Source: Margaritispora aquatica
Taxonomy: Eukaryota; Ascomycota; Leotiomycetes; Helotiales; Discinellaceae
Reading direction: 5' to 3'
DNA length: 64,000 nucleotides
NCBI GenBank assembly: GCA_007644065.1
Contig: VJWN01000005.1
Location: 1,302,001 to 1,366,000 of the forward strand
The number at the start of each line of letters is the position of its first letter. Position 1 is the stretch's first letter. The position numbers and the translations under genes were made by a program. The notes beneath the pieces are model-generated. The model was not told where the DNA came from and did not search any database. It was given only the letters and a program-made list of their open reading frames with translations. This document shows positions 35,784 through 46,657 of this stretch, piece by piece.

Positions 35784-37504
35784 CTACTTTGCGTCACCGA
35801 ACCAGCTTGTCAATCCAGATTTCATGGCTTTGGCTTGTTCTTGCCTAGCCCTCTCCTCGAATGCTGCCTCTTCTGCCAACCATTTTGGTCCATTCTCACG
35901 AATCTCCTTTTCGAGCATTTCGTATGTTCGTTGACCTCTTTCTCTTGCTTGATCTTGCAACATCTTGCCTTGTGCAAATGCCTCGGCTGGAGATTGGTCA
36001 TTAGGATCCACCATCATGGACTGATGCTTAATGCCTAATGCGTTGCCCAATAATCCAACTCCAGAGCGCTTTGGTCGCTTCTTTTGCTCCTCGGCTAACT
36101 GTTCATGGAATCGCTTTCTTGCGATGGCTTCTCTCCTGGCGAACTCCGTAGGGATGTGCTTTCCTTCGAAAGTCTCTAATGTTTTCCGCACATCTGGATA
36201 TGCCATTGTATGGATATACTCCAGGAATGGAATCAGAGAGACAAGTTCCGTGTCTTTGACATCCCCTTCCCATGGTTTCAAGATTATCGCATTCTCTGGT
36301 TGCTTCTTGGCATGATAAGCTTTAGTATCAATCATGATAACCTTGGATAAGGGTCGGTTCAAATATGAAAGATCCTAAACTGGTGTTAGTTCCATCTATT
36401 TCCAAACATCATTTAACATACCTTCACATATTCGCCGTTCTCGTACAGGGTTGCCTCTCGGAATAATGGCCAGGTAATGATGTGGTAAGGATCCAATTTT
36501 CGGATAACAGGTTCGGCAAGTGCTGAAGGCTGAGTCGTGAAAAGGACCAACTCGTAGTACTGGCTCAAGTAACGGAGGAAGTAGTCTACACCTGGTCGCT
36601 TTGCCATTCTCCACCCGTGCTCTCTTGTCCACTCGCTATGAACAAGCAGATCCTCCATGCTAATGACCAAGGTATATGGGCGCTCGAACATTGGATCGAC
36701 ATCTGGCAAAAGCTTCCTGAACGCAGGCTCACTGTAGTAGCTCAGCTGGTCATCCAACCTAGCTTTTGCTCGATTCCACATGAGTCCAACTGCCCAGCCT
36801 GATGGCGCATTGGGATGTGCAACTTCTTCCTCCTCACTATCCCAATTGCGACCAAGATAAATTGTGCCACTGGCAGCTACAGCAGCGAAGACTAGGTATG
36901 CGTAGTTCGCAAATCTCAGGCGCTTTTTCTCTGTTGAGGTCATGTATGCAGATGCTGGAAGCTGTCCCCGAAATTTGCCCTCACCTCCAGCACTTGAGCC
37001 ATCCAGAGGCTCGGCATCTGTCAAATTCAAGGGCGACTTATGTGTGCTGCCTGTAGTTTCGTACTCCAATGTTGATGGGATACCCTGAGTGAGATCTGGT
37101 AAGGGATAATTTGGAGGTGGAACTTCTGCTGGATCAACTGCAGATGGAGAGGAAGATTGTGGAGCTGTATTTTTCGATGGTTCGGCTGTTGTGTTGAACT
37201 CTTCCTGTTTTGAAGAAATATCTGGACTCTCCTTTGATGGTTCTGTGCTCAACTTGCCAGCACCCGTTCCGAACGATTTGGAAATCGTATTTTGATCAGG
37301 ACTCGTTCGTGATCCTTTCGGCGCAGGCACATTTGAAGGTTTCGAGTACTCTGTCGGCTTCTTTTGTCCTTGAGGCTGGGTTGGTGGCCGATTGTTTCGC
37401 GCCATAGTCCGACTCCATATTGTGGGTGAGGCTATTCGAGAAGCTACTGGCGCAGCTCGCAAACCAGGTGTCTGCAACGACCGAAGAGCTGCTCGTGATA
37501 GCAT
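35784..37504 (-). CDS. TIM50: mitochondrial import inner membrane translocase subunit Tim50
   Basis: Receptor subunit of the TIM23 complex; its intermembrane-space domain receives presequence proteins from the outer-membrane translocase. Exons 36422-37504 and 35784-36374; 557 aa. The N-terminus MLSRAALRSLQTPGLRAAPV is a presequence, followed by a long Ser/Pro-rich stretch and one membrane span (about 200-218, LVFAAVAASGTIYLG). The FCP1-like domain spans roughly 280-425: TLVISMEDLLVHSEWTREHG, RPGVDYFLRYLSQYYELVLF and IIMIDT-like VIMIDTKAYH. The catalytic DxDxT of true FCP phosphatases is replaced by SMEDL, as in Tim50, so it is not an enzyme. The C-terminal tail is charged (Glu/Arg/Ala rich). 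The start at 37504 was preferred over an in-frame ATG at 37651 because it begins the presequence. Confidence 0.93.
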
Positions 37505-38144
37505 ATTCGCAGGGTGGGGGAGAATTAAATGCTCTAAAGGAATGCAGGCAGCTTCAACCAAGAAGATACACTGAACAAAGTGACATGTGCGGATGCTGTG
37601 GTGAAGCGTCAGTCCATCCAAAATCAACCAACTTTCAGTTTCCAGCATCATTTTTTGACGCTAGCTCAATAAAGCTAGCACGCCGTCGGCCGCTGGCTCC
37701 ACTCATCCATCCGGTATATAAAGAATATTTGCGTGCAACGAATCCTTCCCTCTCCAAAGTTGACACTCGACTAGAAATTGTCTCGATCTTCTTCAACCTA
37801 CGAAGCCCGAGCTGAACGTGTTGAGGAGACGGAAAAAATGTGCCAAAGAATTGAACGTTCTACGACGGGTGCTTTCTAAGCACCCGTCGAGATAGCTATT
37901 CAGTCCCGTTGCATATTGACACTTCAACATCTACATACTATACCTATAATCTGATTTACGGACCTTCAATACCTCTTTTACTCATGTGCGACGTCTCTTA
38001 CCAATTGATAAATCATCTCTCATATTCAAGAAAGATCCAATTTTTCCTTGATTGACCTTGAAATTCTTGCCCCGCCTCTGACTTCACCTCCCACTTACGA
38101 ACCCTCGAACAATTCCAAACCTCTCTCCAATTGACGAACTCAAG
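37505..38144. promoter_or_regulatory. divergent promoter region between TIM50 and the F-box-like gene
   Basis: 640 bases between two start codons on opposite strands. Holds a TATA-like TATATAAAG at 37715-37723 (plus orientation) and a perfect 11-bp inverted repeat at 37863-37889, listed separately. The stretch before 38145 is CT-rich with short AC tracts, like a fungal leader. Confidence 0.55.
37863..37889. repeat. perfect inverted repeat, 11-bp arms, 5-base loop
   Basis: CGACGGGTGCT (37863-37873), loop TTCTA, AGCACCCGTCG (37879-37889). The arms match exactly and are GC-rich in an AT-rich surrounding. It could be a dimeric protein-binding site or an RNA hairpin in the F-box-like gene's leader. 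Confidence 0.9.
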
Positions 38145-39020
38145 ATGATGCGAAGAACCAACAGGAGAGGGATTATAATTGTGCCCATCATAGAGAGTAC
38201 ACTCGGAACTCCCTCTTCCTCAGCGCATGCGTCTGCATATCCGTCAGAAGATGAAATCGCCACTCAGAAGACGGCGACAACAAAGCCATTCCCTTTCATG
38301 AGACTGCCTTCGGAGCTGCGAACTAAGATATACTTTATGGTTTTTGCCGCTGCTCCTCCTATCATAGATCTTGATCCATCGACCTTTCGAATCATCCAGC
38401 GACAGCATCTATTCTCAATTTTCAGAGCTTCCCGGCAGATCTACGAAGAGGCTACACACAACTTCTTCAGTACCCATACGTTCCGTGTTTTTCCTACATA
38501 TCCAGGAAGATACTTCAAAACTAAGAAACCATTACTTGCACGTCTTCCAGCTCAGTACCGAGCTTCTTTGACATCTCTGGACCTGCGGCTTGGGCCAGGA
38601 TGGGGAAACCCTCCACGCGGCTGGGTGATAAATGAAGCTCTAGGACTCGCGGATTGTACTCGTGTTAGGACTCTCAAGGTGTTTGTGGAGTGTGATCCAA
38701 GTGATGCGATTTTCAATGGCTACCGCAAATCTGAAGGCTTTTATGAGAAGTTTTGTGCGGAACTTTTAGAAGGAATCTTGAAGGCCGTTCCTAGCGTCAC
38801 AGTTGTTGAATTCGACGCGTACAGCTCCGTGAACCGCACTGGAGACATGATGGCCGGACTGGGTGAAGTGGTCGGCAAATATAATAAGGTCGTCGCGTGG
38901 GGTCCAGAGAGAGGTTGGGATGTAGAAAGCGATCAAGTATGGTTAGATGCCGTCCTGTTACATGGTGGAAGTCAGAAATTGAACAAGAACATTGCTGTAT
39001 TCTCTGGATCATCTCGTTAG
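38145..39020 (+). CDS. F-box-like / 2EXR-related protein
   Basis: Single exon, 291 aa. After a short basic and Ser/Thr-rich N-terminus, residues about 49-70 (FPFMRLPSELRTKIYFMVF) have the LPxELRxKI pattern shared by F-box helix 1 and 2EXR motifs of fungal proteins. A second conserved block FRASRQIYEEATHNFF (about 92-107) resembles the L-x-x-x-R-x-I/V-x-x-E-A element following such motifs. The remainder is predicted globular (DLRLGPGW, TVVEFDAY) without a known repeat. F-box proteins recruit substrates to SCF ubiquitin ligases, but only a motif-level resemblance is seen here. It lies 4.1 kb before the minus-strand 2EXR array and is on the opposite strand, so it is not simply a member of the array. 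Confidence 0.75.
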   Translation: MMRRTNRRGIIIVPIIESTLGTPSSSAHASAYPSEDEIATQKTATTKPFPFMRLPSELRTKIYFMVFAAAPPIIDLDPSTFRIIQRQHLFSIFRASRQIYEEATHNFFSTHTFRVFPTYPGRYFKTKKPLLARLPAQYRASLTSLDLRLGPGWGNPPRGWVINEALGLADCTRVRTLKVFVECDPSDAIFNGYRKSEGFYEKFCAELLEGILKAVPSVTVVEFDAYSSVNRTGDMMAGLGEVVGKYNKVVAWGPERGWDVESDQVWLDAVLLHGGSQKLNKNIAVFSGSSR

Positions 39021-39962
39021 GAGCTTGTCAGAAGATAGCACGTCGCTTTCAATGATTCGTGGTTCCAAACCATAACTTTAGACGAGAAAGATCGGCACTT
39101 GCTGAGCTAGATGTCCTTGTAAGTGATCGGTGAGGTTATATATGTTAGTTAAACAATAAATCTTATGCAAAAGCAATCGCCAATCGTGGTTATGAAGCAA
39201 GATTTCGTTCAAACATTCACAAAGTCAACGTCTCAGCCAGTTCCAGCTTTGAAATGCCATGAAGTGACTATGTGGCTTCAAGTCGATTATATGTCTCGGT
39301 TCAACTCCAAAAATGTTTGGATTAAATTCCCATGAGAGAGAATGTATTCGGAGGGATTAGGTCCACAATCCCTCCCTTTTAACCACATGTTAGCAATGCA
39401 ATAGTTCCAATTTCCGAATGAAACTAAGAAAGAGCCAAACTGCCCTTGGGCAGGGATGACTGATGATATATTCGAGCATGGTGTATCAATTCAATGCCAT
39501 GTCTTCCAAAATGTAAACAATTTTGAATTGGAAGATAAATCTAGTACAACAAATCGCCAATATCTACACCAAGAGGCAAGAAAAATGCAGTGCACTACCA
39601 GTATCTTCTTGCCAAACAGCAAATGATATCTAAATCGAATGAGGGTATGTATGCCTATGCCAACCAAATGAATGTGCCGTCCCAATGTGTGTGAATCTCG
39701 TCCTTCTCCATCCTGCTCATATCTACAATACAAATGCTGCAGTATGTATATCTTGACGTTGTCGACCAAATGAATGTGAATCTCGACTCATGAGGAGTCT
39801 ATTCGTACATCTCTTCTGTACACCGTAACGCCGATAGCCGCCAAACTCCATAGGTCCATGACTTTAGCCCCAACGCCTTTCAAATCCAAAACAAATACCA
39901 TTGGCCCCTACAGTCTCAACTCCAATATAACCATATATCTTCCGAGCTGGTCGTTGATCATG
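39021..39962. other. convergent intergenic region, no gene supported
   Basis: 942 bases. It contains an imperfect duplication, CAAATGAATGTG near 39664-39675 and again near 39766-39777, each with GTGAATCTCG close by. Otherwise only the 3' UTRs of the flanking genes are expected. Confidence 0.45.
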
Positions 39963-40442
39963 TTAGGCACAGACTCCAGTGTGCCTTTCCGTCCCCTGCC
40001 TCCAAGTCTCCACCACATCAACCAGTCGCTTCTCATCGAATAGAATCTCTGCTTCCCTTCCCTCCAAACCCCCGAGTTCTATCTCCCCATCTTTCTCTCC
40101 CCCGTCCCTCTCACTGAATGCATCAACAGCCTCCAACCTTTGTAAAGCCTCCACATCAGCCATTGCGCCAGTCGTTGTAGAGTTCAGGAACGTAGAAGCG
40201 GCATGTACGGGGACATGGTGATATTTTACATCTTCCCTGAACGTTGGTTGTTGCTTTGGTGTGCTACGCCATCGAAAGGTGAAGACACGACGGAGACGTG
40301 CGCAGATGGATTTTGGTCTGGTTGTTAAAGTCGTAGCTCGAGAAGTGTGGGGTGCTCCACGACAGGGTGCCGAGAGCTGGAAGGAGGAACGTACGCGGTG
40401 GTAGCGAGCCTTGGATCGGTTCCGTACGTTTAATGCTTTCAT
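39963..40442 (-). CDS. hypothetical protein, basic N-half and acidic C-half
   Basis: Single open frame, 159 aa from the ATG at 40442; an in-frame ATG at 40511 would add 23 residues. The N-terminal half is strongly basic (RNRSKARYHRVRSS, ARLRRVFTFRWRS), then comes a stretch ending HHVPVHAASTFL. The C-terminal half is acidic (VEALQRLEAVDAFSERDGGE, EIELGGLEGREAEILFDEKR). The charge organisation and absence of repeats make it look like a real protein, and its base composition is more GC-rich than its flanks. No family recognised. The basic start could be a mitochondrial or nuclear signal; this is a guess. A non-coding origin is not excluded. Confidence 0.45.
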   Translation of the reverse strand: MKALNVRNRSKARYHRVRSSFQLSAPCRGAPHTSRATTLTTRPKSICARLRRVFTFRWRSTPKQQPTFREDVKYHHVPVHAASTFLNSTTTGAMADVEALQRLEAVDAFSERDGGEKDGEIELGGLEGREAEILFDEKRLVDVVETWRQGTERHTGVCA

Positions 40443-43140
40443 TTTTGAATACGGAGGTGATTGTAAATGAAGATCACAGATTTTGATGATAGCAAAAAGG
40501 GCTGAATGCACCTAGAGTGAGGTGGGGGTGGTTTTCTGTTAAGTACTTGGGTGCACTTATTCGAATCGGCGAGGGCTTGGAATGATGGCCGAGACAGAAC
40601 GACTCGCGTCACCGGCTGAGAATTCTCACGTAGAGCTAGAACACAAGAATAGATATTTGTCTCTTCTCATATGATTTTAACGTAGCAGGAGAAGTAAGGA
40701 CGCCGAGAGAGCCCGATCGGTTGGGTCAAGAATGAAATAATGTTGCTTGATGTCTTCGATACTCGCCTACCAAGGCGCAAGGAAGGAGAAACAAAAATGG
40801 ACAACTGTGTGTACCTACACAGTTCGTCAGAAAGATTGTGCCAAACTATGCATAGCGGTACCATTGATCCACATTCCACACACCACGCAAGGCACACAAA
40901 GAGGAAATTATGAAACCGCATAGACAAGCTCGAAGCTGATTTGCACAGTGTGGTTGTGCGGTTGTGCTATCCACTCGGAGATGAGGTGTCATGTCAAAGA
41001 GGCTCTGGCCAAGGGAAAGAATACAATTGCAGCAAGCACAAAGCAACGATTGAGCTGAAAGAGGGTGTGCTGCGAGTGGTTCTGGCGAGAGAGCGGTACT
41101 TTCGTACTCACTCGACTTGTTAGCGAGGCACTTCCTCGCGACCTGGGAAACGGGGTGAAGGCAAACGCGGTCTGTTCAGGCGGGGTATGACAAGCCACGA
41201 AGTGGTCGAAGCATTGCCTTTTTCTGCTGAAGGGTGCTTTGTGTCCCGAGAGCTCGGGAAAGACATGGTTGGGCCTGAAGGAAGTCTTTAGAATCGCATA
41301 TGGATAATGGTTGTATGGACAAAGCACGCTGCTCATCAGATTTACCAGGATTGGGAATCTTGTCAAGTGGCTTGGGGGATGTCCAATGAGGCCCTTTCAA
41401 AGCAGAATCGAACCTTTCACTCAAAACTTTTGACGGTGAAATGTGAAGAAGAAGCAAAAAGATCTTCGATGCAGGTGTCTCAAATTCCGAGAGATACGCC
41501 ACATGTTGTCTACAAACGTGCAAATCACCAACTCGCTGCCGAACTGGATGGTGTTGCCACACGTTGTTCCCTTGCGGCGTCTGATAATACTAAACACTTT
41601 TGTTACACAGCAAGTATGCTCGCCATGAGGTGAAATTGCCCACAGCCTCTCCCCATAGATGGTATTGTGCGAGAATCGATATCGGGATGCAGCTCTCGGG
41701 TTCGAGGTAGGACATGTGCCGTTCATGATCGGAATTCGGATACCTTAGATTCTGAGGCGATTCGCTGTCTGAATCAACTTGAGGGATTTGCTTCTTTCTT
41801 TTCTTTGTCTCATCATCGGAGAAATCGGATATGCCTAAAGTATGAGATGTCTTGATGGCCAAGCCGTGGTTGGGTGGATGGCATGCAAGGACAAGTGGGC
41901 GTTGGAGAACGGTTTGCAGGATATCAGCTTGTATCATGTGATAAAATATGTGGCAATATGTTTAGATCTTCGCATTTATCCCGTATATTATTTTGTGAGG
42001 CCGGAATCAAAACTATCTCTCATATTGCCAATGCTAGAAGTGCGTAGCAGTGCAGGTAGTTATTTCTTTGTGGTCGGGTCTCCTGCAGGTGAAAATCCAC
42101 GTGCATGCAGCTCAGTATCAGGTGATATCGTAGCTTGGCATAGAGCTGCTTTCTCCTTCTCAACGACTTCAACTCAGGTCTTTGCTCCTCAGCTCAACCT
42201 CGAAATAGTGGGTCAAGTGACTCCAGTGGCACCATATCAATGTATACTACAGAACAAGAGTCTCCTACAGAGTCTCAGTAAGACGCGTATGTAGCCTGAT
42301 TCTGAATCATTATTTCGGGATGAGAGCAATGCGGCGTCAAAATATAACATTCCCATCTGATTCTGTATATCAGTCAGAACGTCCCTAAAAGCCGTATCAG
42401 CCACTGTGGTGCAAAGATATTCATAGCGTGAAAGTAATATCGCATGATCTGGAATTGAACACTTGATTTGTTTCGTTGTGTGATGGATGCACGCAGCAAT
42501 GCTTTTCACTTGGGTATTCCAGGTTCGCTGGCAGTGAGACTTACAGATTGCCGAGCCGTGAACTCGTCACCATGCTGCCTAGTTTGAGACAGTTGTGTCG
42601 GCGACATGACTCTTGATGCACATCGGGGGAATATACAATCATTACAATGCTATCTTAACCGCCCCTCCGCTTGCCTCTTGTGGAAGCATGTATCGAATAT
42701 AAAAATTTATATGAAGCTGGCTGCGAAACTTTGAAAAATCGGAGCATGTTGCCCAACTGTGTACCTTTTCTTGGTCAGCCCTACACAAGACGGCCTTCTA
42801 AAGGTTCATAGCCTGATCATTTACAGGCGATTACCTCTGTTCTCTGTTCTCGCGACGACTCGTTTGTGCTAAAGCAATTGGCTACTCGCTGCCGATACCA
42901 GCGCTAGTATTTTAAAAATTGGCACATTTTTCTTTACATATTTGCGCATTTACCAAGGAAAAGCCAAGCGATGAAACTATCGATTCGCTAATGACAAAGT
43001 CGGGTACCAACTCATATGCTCAATAATCATCCAAGTTCTAGACAACCTTCGTTAGCAATTGTCAAAACACAGGATAATCGAGTTGCAATCACCTCAAGAG
43101 TGTGTCTCATTTCTCATTAGCTAGTTCATATGTCTTTCTT
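40443..43140. other. 2.7 kb region without a supported gene
   Basis: Overlapping frames on both strands between 40.9 and 42.5 kb. The minus-strand frame 41590-41937 contains a charged stretch (SDDETKKRKKQ, VDSDSESPQNLR) that looks protein-like, but it begins and ends without good signals. The plus-strand frame 41842-42294 is equally open. A decayed gene is possible; nothing is firm enough to call. Confidence 0.4.
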
Positions 43141-43788
43141 TCAGGCACTGCAACCAATTCTCGCAGCCTCCTTCAGTCTATGCCGATTTAAATAAGCCTC
43201 ATCTACAACTAGAAAGCGAATAGTTCCTATAACGCTTTCCGAACTGACGCCCGGAATGCTAGAAATATCGAAAGGCAATTCCCCCCCATAGTCAACAAGA
43301 TCGCCCCAAGTCCTCTGTGATGGTGCGGTTGATGGATCACCAAATTGGGGTAACTTGTGACCCAGATCTTCCAGATGATTTCTTTCTTCATATGGACACT
43401 CATTCCAGCCTTCCAGGCTAAGTGAGAGGCAGTACTTGATTGCAACCTCCCTTGAGAGGTGACAAGCTCGCAAAGCTGCTGCGACATCGATGCACTTAGT
43501 CCATCTGAGCTGATTTTGAATATAAAAGCCACCCGGTAGTTTTACGAATCCCGACATGAAGAGTCTTTGATGGCGTTTGTGCTGACTTTTGGGTGGCTCA
43601 AGAGCTACAAATGCCTCCCAGATCTTGATCTGGAGCTCAACAGGCAATTTAGCGAATTGCGGGATGGGAACTAGCTCTTTCTTGAAGATTTGCGAGACTT
43701 CTTTGGTTGCTTGTCTGGAAGACTGGCCTGTAATACCGAACAACCGATGAAGTAGTGAAGCCTTTGGCTGCTTCTCATTTGAAGCCAT
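43141..43788 (-). CDS. 2EXR-domain protein, array member 1 (A)
   Basis: Single exon, 215 aa from ATG 43788 (MASNEKQPKASLLHRLFGIT); an in-frame ATG at 44097 would give 318 aa, but the short start matches the other members. The 2EXR motif is at about 44-58 (FAKLPVELQIKIW). The second block shared by the array is RACHLSREVAIKYC (about 107-120). The C-terminal third is unrelated to the other members and longer before its end (DLVDYGGELPFDIS). 2EXR is a short motif of unknown biochemical function, abundant in Leotiomycetes and related to the first helix of F-boxes by pattern. Most distant member of the array in sequence. Confidence 0.82.
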   Translation of the reverse strand: MASNEKQPKASLLHRLFGITGQSSRQATKEVSQIFKKELVPIPQFAKLPVELQIKIWEAFVALEPPKSQHKRHQRLFMSGFVKLPGGFYIQNQLRWTKCIDVAAALRACHLSREVAIKYCLSLSLEGWNECPYEERNHLEDLGHKLPQFGDPSTAPSQRTWGDLVDYGGELPFDISSIPGVSSESVIGTIRFLVVDEAYLNRHRLKEAARIGCSA

Positions 43789-44765
43789 ACTTAGGACTGA
43801 AGAGAATATTTCTTGGAAGGTATTGCGATAACCAGTTACAAGTGTGAGATGTGAAGAAGTGTCTAGCTTTGATTGGGGACGAGTCGCGACTATTAAGCTG
43901 GTTTTAGGCCTTTCGGTCGACGGTTGTGAGCCGCAAGTTCTGCCTAAATAGGTGATTGGTGATTGGATCTTGCCCTTGTGCTCCGACCTACTGCATATAC
44001 CAAGCTTCACAAAGTCATGAAGATAGGGTAGAAGTTTCTCAAAATAATGAAGTGATAGTAGATTGTGAAAAATAAATGGGAGTAAGGTAGGTAACATTTA
44101 AGGCACCTAAAAGTCACATGATTGTGTCCCACCTTAGGAGTCACACCTTCCTCTATCTAACAGTCATTCTACAGTCTTGTTGTTTGAAGACACAAAACTC
44201 CCGTCATTCCCAAAACTAATTCGCCCAAAGCACTTTACGTAGTCACAATCTTCTATCTTTCGTCACAGGGCAGCCAGGAAACATCTCGCCAACGATTCCA
44301 TCATCTACTTCATACTCTATAGTGAGATGTCTCGCCTTCGTCCGACATGAGCACTTCACAAAGACTTTAGCTTCATGCAAATGTTCTTTCAAGAGAAAAC
44401 TTGTGAGGAACTACCTTCTCCTCCCAATCTATGGTCAATTATTTACTCTCGGTAAGCGCTAGCAACATGAAACTGTCCCAGTCAAGCCTACAAGACAAGT
44501 GACAGATTTTCAGGGCGGCAGAACCGTAGCCATAAAGGCTACCATGAGTCCTCGGTAATTGTGAACTCACATCTGTTCTTTGAGTCTACATATTGCTGGT
44601 TTCGTAGATTTGCCGTTGCCGGTAAATCGGATTGAGCGAGCTCCTTAAGATCAGGCATGAAGAATGCAACTCGTTCAGCGAGTTGATTAGCATAATACCG
44701 TGGCTGTGCTTTAGATGACTGGAGAATCCGCATATCCCATGATCAGTCGGCAGTTCATGGATCAG
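43789..44765. other. spacer between array members A and B
   Basis: 977 bases, the longest spacer in the array. The part next to 43788 includes the possible upstream extension of member A up to 44097. A 64-codon frame at 44539-44733 just after the stop of B has no recognisable feature. Confidence 0.45.
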
Positions 44766-45329
44766 CTACTTGCCATCGATCAAGCGATCGCAAGTACTCC
44801 ATCTCTTCTGACCAAAAAGTCGCATCCATACCACAAACCCAATCACATACACAATCGACTTGTTGTCATGATAACATATCCACCTGATTGGAAACGAGCG
44901 TGCCTCTTCGTACCACTGCCTATCATACCAAGAAAACGACATAATGGTCTCCTTCTCCCAACTGGCAGGAAGAGCTAAAGGAAACGTTGGCTGTGATAAG
45001 TAGAATCGCCAAGCAATATCTCGAGAAAGCTGGCATACCCAGAGGGCAGGAGATTTGTCGAGGCAGATAGACTTTGATAAAGTGCACTGAGTTCCAGGTT
45101 CGTGAGCTAGATGGATGTATAGTCGCTTATGCGTACTATGTGGGGTATCTGGAATATAGATGGTGTATTGCCAGATTTGTATCTGGATTTCGACTGGTAG
45201 TCTACTAAAACTCGGAAAGAGTGGATGTGGATCAGGCAGTATTTGTGTGGGGACTTCCAAGGCAATAGTATTCTTGTCGTTTCGTCGCCTGAGTTTACTG
45301 AACAACTTTGTAAGTCTTTTGGGCGTCAT
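44766..45329 (-). CDS. 2EXR-domain protein, array member 2 (B)
   Basis: Single exon, 187 aa. Basic start MTPKRLTKLFSKLRRRN, then a short linker and the motif FPSFSRLPVEIQIQIWQY (about 38-55). The HKRLYIHLAHEPGTQC segment and the second block WVCQLSRDIAWRFYLSQP (about 96-113) match members C to H. The C-terminal half ends with a hydrophobic stretch (VYVIGFVVWMRLF). Nothing broken was seen. Function unknown; see the array finding. Confidence 0.85.
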   Translation of the reverse strand: MTPKRLTKLFSKLRRRNDKNTIALEVPTQILPDPHPLFPSFSRLPVEIQIQIWQYTIYIPDTPHSTHKRLYIHLAHEPGTQCTLSKSICLDKSPALWVCQLSRDIAWRFYLSQPTFPLALPASWEKETIMSFSWYDRQWYEEARSFPIRWICYHDNKSIVYVIGFVVWMRLFGQKRWSTCDRLIDGK

Positions 45330-45624
45330 TTTTGTTTAGCTAATCTTGGATTTAGTATTCAAAAGCAAACAAGTAGTTTAACCGCTACTAACCAATTAAT
45401 TGATTAAATTTGAGAATAACCGTGCAGCTTGAGATTTCGTTTAAGAGATGGTATTGTTTTGCTTAAAAGCGGGGTTCTTGGTCAAAAGATATCTCAGCCG
45501 AGATTCTCAAAGTGGCTGTGCTCCGAATGGTTGCAGGTTCCAACGCTTTTCATGAACGCATGACTTTTCACTGACGGTACACCAATCTCATATGCCAGAG
45601 CCATCTTTCCGCTCAACTGCTTCC

Positions 45625-46275
45625 TCAAATGTCAACTGCCTTATTTCTCCGCGAGCAGGTTCCAGGGTGAGTCCAGATCCCGAATCGTACCCAATGGCCA
45701 TAATTCACCAGTACCACTTCCTCCATCCCATCCTTGCTATACGCCCGATTCCATGGAACCGGGGTCCTTGTCGATTTCAGTGATCTCTTCTCGTTATTGT
45801 AATCAATGAAATGTATCCCGACTTGTTGTCCCCAGCGGATCGGCACGGTGATTCTCTCTCTCGGCTGGGAGATATAGAACTGCCACGCCAGGTCACGAGA
45901 TAATTGACAGATCTGTGCAGCTGGTGTGGGGTCGAGACAGATAGACTGATACATGAGGCACGGTGTTGTGGGGAAGTGAGAGCGATGGGTGTAGAGCTTG
46001 AAATGGTCGTTGTGTAGTTTGCTGGAAGGAGCGGATGCGATGTATAGCTCCCAGATTTGGACTTGGAGCTCCACGGGCAGTTCAAGGAATCTTCGGAAGG
46101 AAGTATGAAATGGTAAAGGTGGAGATGATGGTATCGATGGCATAGAAGGGGAAATTGAGGTCGTGACTGAAGTTTCGGGAGAGGGGGGAGGGTCACTCGG
46201 CCGTGGAACTGTCTTCTCATGTTTGTGTGACAGATTGCTGAGGCTGAAAATCTTTCGGAGTTTTCGAAATTTCAT
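45625..46275 (-). CDS. 2EXR-domain protein, array member 3 (C)
   Basis: Single exon, 216 aa from ATG 46275 (MKFRKLRKIFSLSNLSHKH). I preferred this over the in-frame ATG at 46386 because it gives the basic start common to the array. A Ser/Pro linker (SPSMPSIPSSPPLP) leads to the motif FRRFLELPVELQVQIWELY (about 60-78). The second block is QICQLSRDLAWQFYISQP, close to that of member B, its neighbour, suggesting these two are the most recent duplicates. The C-terminus is charged (RRNKAVDI). Confidence 0.85.
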   Translation of the reverse strand: MKFRKLRKIFSLSNLSHKHEKTVPRPSDPPPSPETSVTTSISPSMPSIPSSPPLPFHTSFRRFLELPVELQVQIWELYIASAPSSKLHNDHFKLYTHRSHFPTTPCLMYQSICLDPTPAAQICQLSRDLAWQFYISQPRERITVPIRWGQQVGIHFIDYNNEKRSLKSTRTPVPWNRAYSKDGMEEVVLVNYGHWVRFGIWTHPGTCSRRNKAVDI

Positions 46276-46657
46276 GGTAATGGTTGGATTGTGGGGTGGG
46301 CGAGAAGGGATGTTGTGAATACAGAGATATGAGGTGTACGAAAGGTCTGAAAGACAGGCTTTTGACTTGATATGATTAATGTTCACCCCAGATGGAGCCT
46401 ACTCCAAGGCAGACAGACCTTCCAATGAGCGGGGCGAAGTGCATCGAATTAAGCGAACGTGGTGGGGCTATGCTCTTGGGTACCTTTGCTTGACAGCACA
46501 TCGGTCAAGGCAAAACATCAGAATCCTACACATGCAGACTGAATAATTATCTTCGAAGCAAGTGACTCGATAATCGAGCAATTGCTGGAGTGCACAATAT
46601 TGGATGACACCTGCCGGTTGTTGGCAATCCACCCTAAGCATACACAATCCAAAAATA
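46276..46657. other. spacer between array members C and D
   Basis: 382 bases holding the promoter of C and the 3' UTR of D. No shared element with the other spacers was recognised by eye. Confidence 0.45.

Noticed and set aside
41400..41440. GGTTCGATTC-like B box on the minus strand, possible tRNA
   Set aside because: No A box at a suitable distance and no cloverleaf could be folded.
41176..41726. Ninth, decayed 2EXR copy before the array
   Set aside because: Short stretches such as ISRNLRH recall the LSR block, but the 2EXR motif itself is absent.
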